Assembly: GCA_029204225.1 (NCBI GenBank) | Contig: CM055096.1 | Span: 63,145,240 to 63,209,239 of the forward strand | Length of the DNA stretch: 64,000 nucleotides | Source: Diphasiastrum complanatum | Taxonomy: Eukaryota; Streptophyta; Lycopodiopsida; Lycopodiales; Lycopodiaceae | Reading direction: 5' to 3' | Shown here: positions 60,205 through 64,000 of the stretch, in pieces | Numbering within the stretch: the stretch's first letter is position 1 | Layout of the letters: the number at the start of each line of letters is the position of its first letter | Position numbers and translations under genes: made by a program | The notes under the pieces: generated by a model | Seen by the model: the letters and a program-made list of their open reading frames with translations, nothing else | The model's database searches: none | What the model was told of the DNA's origin: nothing

Positions 60205-61761
60205 ATTGCGGAGGTAAAGTTATATTTGTTATTAAGTTGGACAAAGCAGAAATCGTAAAAGGGCGTAAACTTGAACATGTCACAATCACCTTGATGAATC
60301 GTGAATTGCAACAGTTTGGCGGAAGTTATTGTAAAGAATTTAGCGTGCAATCCGAAAATCACATATGGTGGATAGCTGCATTTGAAGTTCCTAAGGAGTC
60401 TCACGACGTACTGGAGTGGCTATTTGAAAAATGTAGTATATCTAAGGTAATACATGCACAAAATAAAGGCAAATTGCTCAATGTTGAAGGAGAAAGCTTT
60501 GCTGTAGAATGGCACCTAGCTGTTGATTTGAAGACTTTGAAATGCATGTACGGTTGTGGTCTCGATGCAAATGCAAAGAATTTTTGTATATATTGTATGT
60601 TTGAATCTGGGCGGAACAAAAGTATTTTGAATTGCAACCAACGTCTTGTACCAAATAGGCACAATCTAGACAAAGCTTGGAGTCCTGTGTTGAACATTCC
60701 TCTCGAAAGAGTCCATTTTTGCACAATGCATGGTGAATTACGAATACTGGACAAATTATTATTTTTGCATTGTTGTTACGCATGGAACATGCAGCCCAAA
60801 TCAAGAGCAGATGTTAGCATTAGAAATCTAGAGATAATTTTATCCGATATGGGATTGCACGGGGGCCACGTGAGTCTTACCAAAGACATTGAGATGAGTG
60901 GAAAAACGCAAGATGTTCCAGCAAAAGTTTCAATGGGTGGTGCGAAAGCGAGACACCTATTGTCAAATCATACTGCACGTGAAAGCAGTGTTGAATGGGA
61001 GTACTGGAGGAAAATATGTCAATGCACAACAAATATTGGCTCAGATCCTCGCATGGCAAGTACACGTGCTAAGGTTTGGCAAGCATTTGATGCCTTGTCA
61101 CAAACTATCAACAAAAAGATTGTGAGAGATGAAGATTTGGATAGATACGCAAGAGAAGTCAAAACATTTACTGAATTGATGATCGATGCATGGGGAGAAA
61201 CACACATAACTCACTATATGGTATGTGTGTCTCATATTTTTTACTTTCGTATTTATGTATTTGTAAAGATTTAAACTAACACAAATTTTCTATGAACAGC
61301 ACATCTTCTATGCTCATGGACCTTGGTTTATGAAAACCTATGGATCATTAGCTATTTGGAATACGCAAGGCATGGAAAAGAGTCATTACAAGGCAAAGGT
61401 TGCGTATTTCAAAAATTCACGGCATGGCGGAGGAAAGGGTCTTAGCAATGCATTGGTTGAGATATTCCAATGGTTTTACAGAGGAGTTTTGGGCCGAGGA
61501 CACTTTCAAAACACAAGAACTGAAGAGTTGTGTTCAATGATCTCCAATTCAAATTCAGTCAGAAAGACAGCATGGCAATCCTCTAATGCTAGAACAAGGC
61601 ATCAAGAATGGAGGATGTCTAGAGTCCGAGTTGGAAAGAGATGGATGCCGAGGACACCAACATCCAATGTTTTGGAAAACAGTGCTAGAGAAACTACGAA
61701 AACTGATGAGATGGAACAGAAACAATTTATGTTGAATTGTAATTCGAATATTCTTTTGTGA
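60205..61761 (+). CDS. Unrecognised transposase-like protein, 3' two exons
   Basis: Exon 60205-61220 follows a clean acceptor (TTTTACAG); intron 61221-61299 is GT-AG; exon 61300-61761 ends in TGA. About 490 codons without a stop. The first exon has no early ATG (the frame is open from its first base), so at least one upstream exon is missing or unseen. Visible: WHLAVDLKTLKCMYG followed by NFCIYC (CxxC), FCTMHGELRILDKLL, GGAKARHLLSNH, ITHYM-HIFYAHGP across the intron, then SLAIWNTQGMEKSHYK and NSRHGGGKG. Regularly spaced D, C, H and E residues resemble a DNA-transposase catalytic region, but I cannot assign a family. A copia remnant ends about 90 bases upstream. A second unknown gene follows on the same strand. 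It could also be a domesticated host gene. Confidence 0.6.
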
Positions 61762-61850
61762 TAAATAATACTGCCGAATTGGATTGTTGTTATAAATAGA
61801 AATTATTTTATTTGGTTTTATAATAATATCTATTTTTGGATACACGTCCC

Positions 61851-61858
61851 TCTATATA
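61851..61858 (+). promoter_or_regulatory. TATA box for the downstream gene
   Basis: CTCTATATAAGAGTGGGG, a near-consensus plant TATA box, lies 90 bases after the stop of the upstream gene. It is about 135 bases before the first ATG (61985) and 200 before the main frame at 62052. It argues that the second gene has its own promoter. Confidence 0.6.
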
Positions 61859-62051
61859 AGAGTGGGGGTTTTCATTTTGTTGTCACTTCTTGCTTTGTTG
61901 AAATTTGTTTCCTCGTAATTTAGCTTGTCTTGTTCAATTAGACTACTAGTTTGCTGGTCAATTAGTGTTCTTAGTTGCATAACAATGTCATCCCCTAAAA
62001 TAGAGGATAGTTCCCACAGAGTTTTTAGATCAGTTAGGTCGTATTTATTGT

Positions 62052-63434
62052 ATGTTTACCGGTAGAATAGACATGCTTGCCACTCTACGGGCTAATACGG
62101 ATGCATTCACGTACGTGAGTGAGTATATAGATGAAACTTTAAAGCCTTATGCCATACAAATTCCTGGCTCAACTATCATGTGGATTCCATATAACTTGTT
62201 TAGTTATATATGGAAACGAGATAGACCATTTATTGCTCGTCTCAACAGACTTATTAGTCACTTGGGTAACGATCATTACTTGGAGTTGACCAAGGATCAG
62301 CTGAAAACTTTTGATCTTGAAAGTGTAGGAAAGAAGTTTCTATCCGGTGAGATTACTGTTATTTTTTTGCTTAATGAGTTTCCAGCGACTGTGGCCAGCA
62401 ACAAACACAATCCTAGTGAGCAGGTGAACGAGATGAACGACCCGGGTGAAGAGGAAGATTTATCTGCAGAGCACGAAGCAGTCTTGGCTGCGCAAGGGGC
62501 AACAGGTGCATCCACATCAGCGGAGCCAGAAGATATAGATGAGTCCGATCATGTCGTGCTTCGAATCCATGGCCTTGATCCAATCATCATTGATGGGTAG
62601 GAGTATGTGTTCATGCATGACTTGCAACATATTCTCGGCTTGTGAGAAGATGAGATGCTGGCATTTGCAGAATGGCAGTTCCATTTTCGACCACACCCAG
62701 CCCGACGAAACGTATGAGAAGATGATCGGGCATGACACGGACACCACCGAGCAAGCACTGGCAAGGGTGCTTTGCCAATTGAAAACGCTTCAACCACCAC
62801 CAGTTCAAACGAGGCCATTCGAGGTACTCGAAGGGAAAACTGCTAACGTGAAGTACAAAGGCAAAGGAATTGACCTTGCGCAAACCGAAGACATTGATGA
62901 AGGCACCGAGGCAAGTCTGACCCAACAATTCAACTTGCGTGTGTTTATTATGTTTGTTTGTCTTCATTATACTCATTTTGCAATAATTTGAACCAAATGC
63001 AGGATGCAGTGAAGCTTGATGCATTTGCAATGCGAAGGGGTGGCGCTCGGGAGAAAGTTGAAGCAGGAACTCTGGACAGGTCTATGGCCCACTACATTGG
63101 GAACTTGTCCAACAACTTTATTTTCTGCTTCAGCAACAAGTACAGCCCAGATGGACAGACAGAGCTTCTTAAATGCAAAGCACTCTCCAAGCACATTGGT
63201 GAGCTGGACTTGTCACCGTCAGCGCCAAAGGCTTACTATGTCCTCCGAAAAGCCATTTTGAATGATTTTTGCCCTGGATTCGAGACTCGGCTCATTCTCT
63301 CAGGTTTAATTGGCCCTTACGAGGATGAGGGAGATGCTCCTAAATTAGCATTAGAAATGTTAAAACTAGTACTGTCATCAGAGAAGCGATCAGAGAAGCT
63401 GAAGTCCTCTCTGAAGGAAATGGATCAAATGTGA
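62052..63434 (+). CDS. Unrecognised three-exon gene next to transposase-like gene
   Basis: Exons 62052-62596, 62679-62910 and 63003-63434. The intron 62597-62678 is GT-AG. The intron 62911-63002 starts GCAAGT and ends AG, a GC-AG intron. Both joins restore one frame of about 402 codons ending in TGA, so this looks like a real gene. The N-terminal part is compact (LKPYAIQIPGS, WIPYNLFSYIW, LISHLGNDHYLEL), an acidic linker follows (DPGEEEDLSAEHEA, EDIDESD), and the C-terminal part has AFAMRRGGAREK, NFIFCFSNKYSPDG and a Lys/Glu/Ser-rich end. The start is uncertain: the frame is open upstream to 62004, and an ATG at 61985 begins a 26-codon frame one base out of register, possibly a small upstream frame or a frameshifted true start. 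Function unknown; could be an accessory protein of a two-gene transposon. Confidence 0.6.
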
Positions 63435-63565
63435 ATAAAGCTTTTGTCATTTTTTTTTCTTGTGGACTCTCCTAATTCTTTGTTGTCATTATATGATGTG
63501 CTTATTCATTGAATTTAGAATTTAATTTTTTTTTCCGATAAAGATTTCTCCTTCTTTTTTTACGT

Positions 63566-63725
63566 GGCGTGATTTTCACGCCAGGGCGCGACCAAGGGAC
63601 GTTTGACCAGGTCAAACGTCCCCTGGTCGTGCCTTGGCGTGATTTTCACGTTAGGGCACGACCAGGGCCCGTTTGACCTAGTCAAATGTCCCCTGGTCGT
63701 GCCTTGGCGTGATTTCTATGCCACG
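63566..63725. repeat. 70-bp palindromic tandem repeat, GC-rich
   Basis: Two full 70-bp units (63566-63635, 63636-63705) and a partial third. Each unit contains two palindromes: GGCGTGA-TTTTCACGCC and a longer arm pair (GCGCGACCAAGGGACGTTTG against CAAACGTCCCCTGGTCGTGC). It lies 130 bases after the unknown gene, consistent with a subterminal repeat of a DNA transposon. Confidence 0.88.
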
Positions 63726-63800
63726 ACATGGAAACCTATCTTAGCTACAACAGGGTTAAAAAAATTACCATTCCCATAGTACTGAAAATTTTAAATCACT

Positions 63801-63911
63801 GCATTCACATAGATGATACTAAAATTTTCAAATGACTGCATTCACATAAACAGTACTGAAATCAGATATCAAACTCAATCACAACAATTTGCATTCACAT
63901 AACCTGAAATT
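63801..63911. repeat. Short direct repeats
   Basis: GCATTCACATA occurs three times with partly similar spacers containing ACTGAAA or TTTCAAA. Weak, degenerate. Confidence 0.5.
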
Positions 63912-64000
63912 CTGCAAGATACTTGACATCAAATCTTCAGTATATTATAAATAAAATCATGTACATGATATTTTTAATTGCGCTCTCTCCTTAGCCTTCT

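Overview
This window is nuclear DNA from a land plant with a large, transposon-filled genome. The evidence is plant-type CCCTAAA heptamers (440-653), class II diterpene-synthase exons, a spliced mitochondrial pyruvate dehydrogenase E1-alpha gene with a 12.8 kb intron, and many decayed Ty1/copia, Ty3/gypsy chromovirus and hAT sequences. The species cannot be named from the sequence. Huge transposon-filled introns suggest a gymnosperm or a seed-free vascular plant, but this is inference.

Layout. 1-1.2 kb: an LTR-like piece, an interstitial telomere-type array and a copia integrase scrap. 3.8-6.8 kb: 3' ends of two related chromoviruses with chromodomains and LTRs. 8.9-19.5 kb: a minus-strand copia element cut in two by a complete plus-strand copia element (11834-17581). 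The inner element has two LTRs of about 833 bp, a primer-binding site, a polypurine tract and a 5-bp target duplication (TGACC); it landed inside the host's gag zinc knuckle. 22.2-23.5 kb: three N-terminal exons of a diterpene synthase with no downstream exons visible. 24.7-28.4 kb: a non-autonomous LTR-element fragment, a chromovirus LTR and a tandem array of about 105-bp units. 30-35.8 kb: an LTR/primer-site junction, a Ty3/gypsy element with two protease-like motifs, and a long AT-rich array of 18-19-bp units with recurring 'header' blocks, one of them inverted 3.5 kb away.

37.1-51.9 kb: the best gene in the window, pyruvate dehydrogenase E1-alpha on the minus strand. Eight exons join in frame to 418 codons. 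Its third intron (38185-51024) holds a chromovirus 3' end, a hAT transposase fragment, a gypsy reverse transcriptase fragment, a copia integrase fragment, a hAT-like MITE and a two-LTR element without recognisable coding capacity. Splice sites and reading frame remain intact, so the gene probably works despite this load.

56.5-63.7 kb: a decayed copia element interrupted by an 813-bp insertion, followed by two same-strand genes I do not recognise. The first (60205-61761) has a conserved-looking CxxC and His-rich layout like a DNA transposase. The second (62052-63434) has its own TATA box and two introns that restore a single frame, one of them GC-AG. Immediately downstream lies a GC-rich palindromic 70-bp tandem repeat (63566-63725). 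These parts may be one two-gene DNA transposon, which is the most likely undescribed system here. Elsewhere the window is gene-poor repeat-derived sequence.
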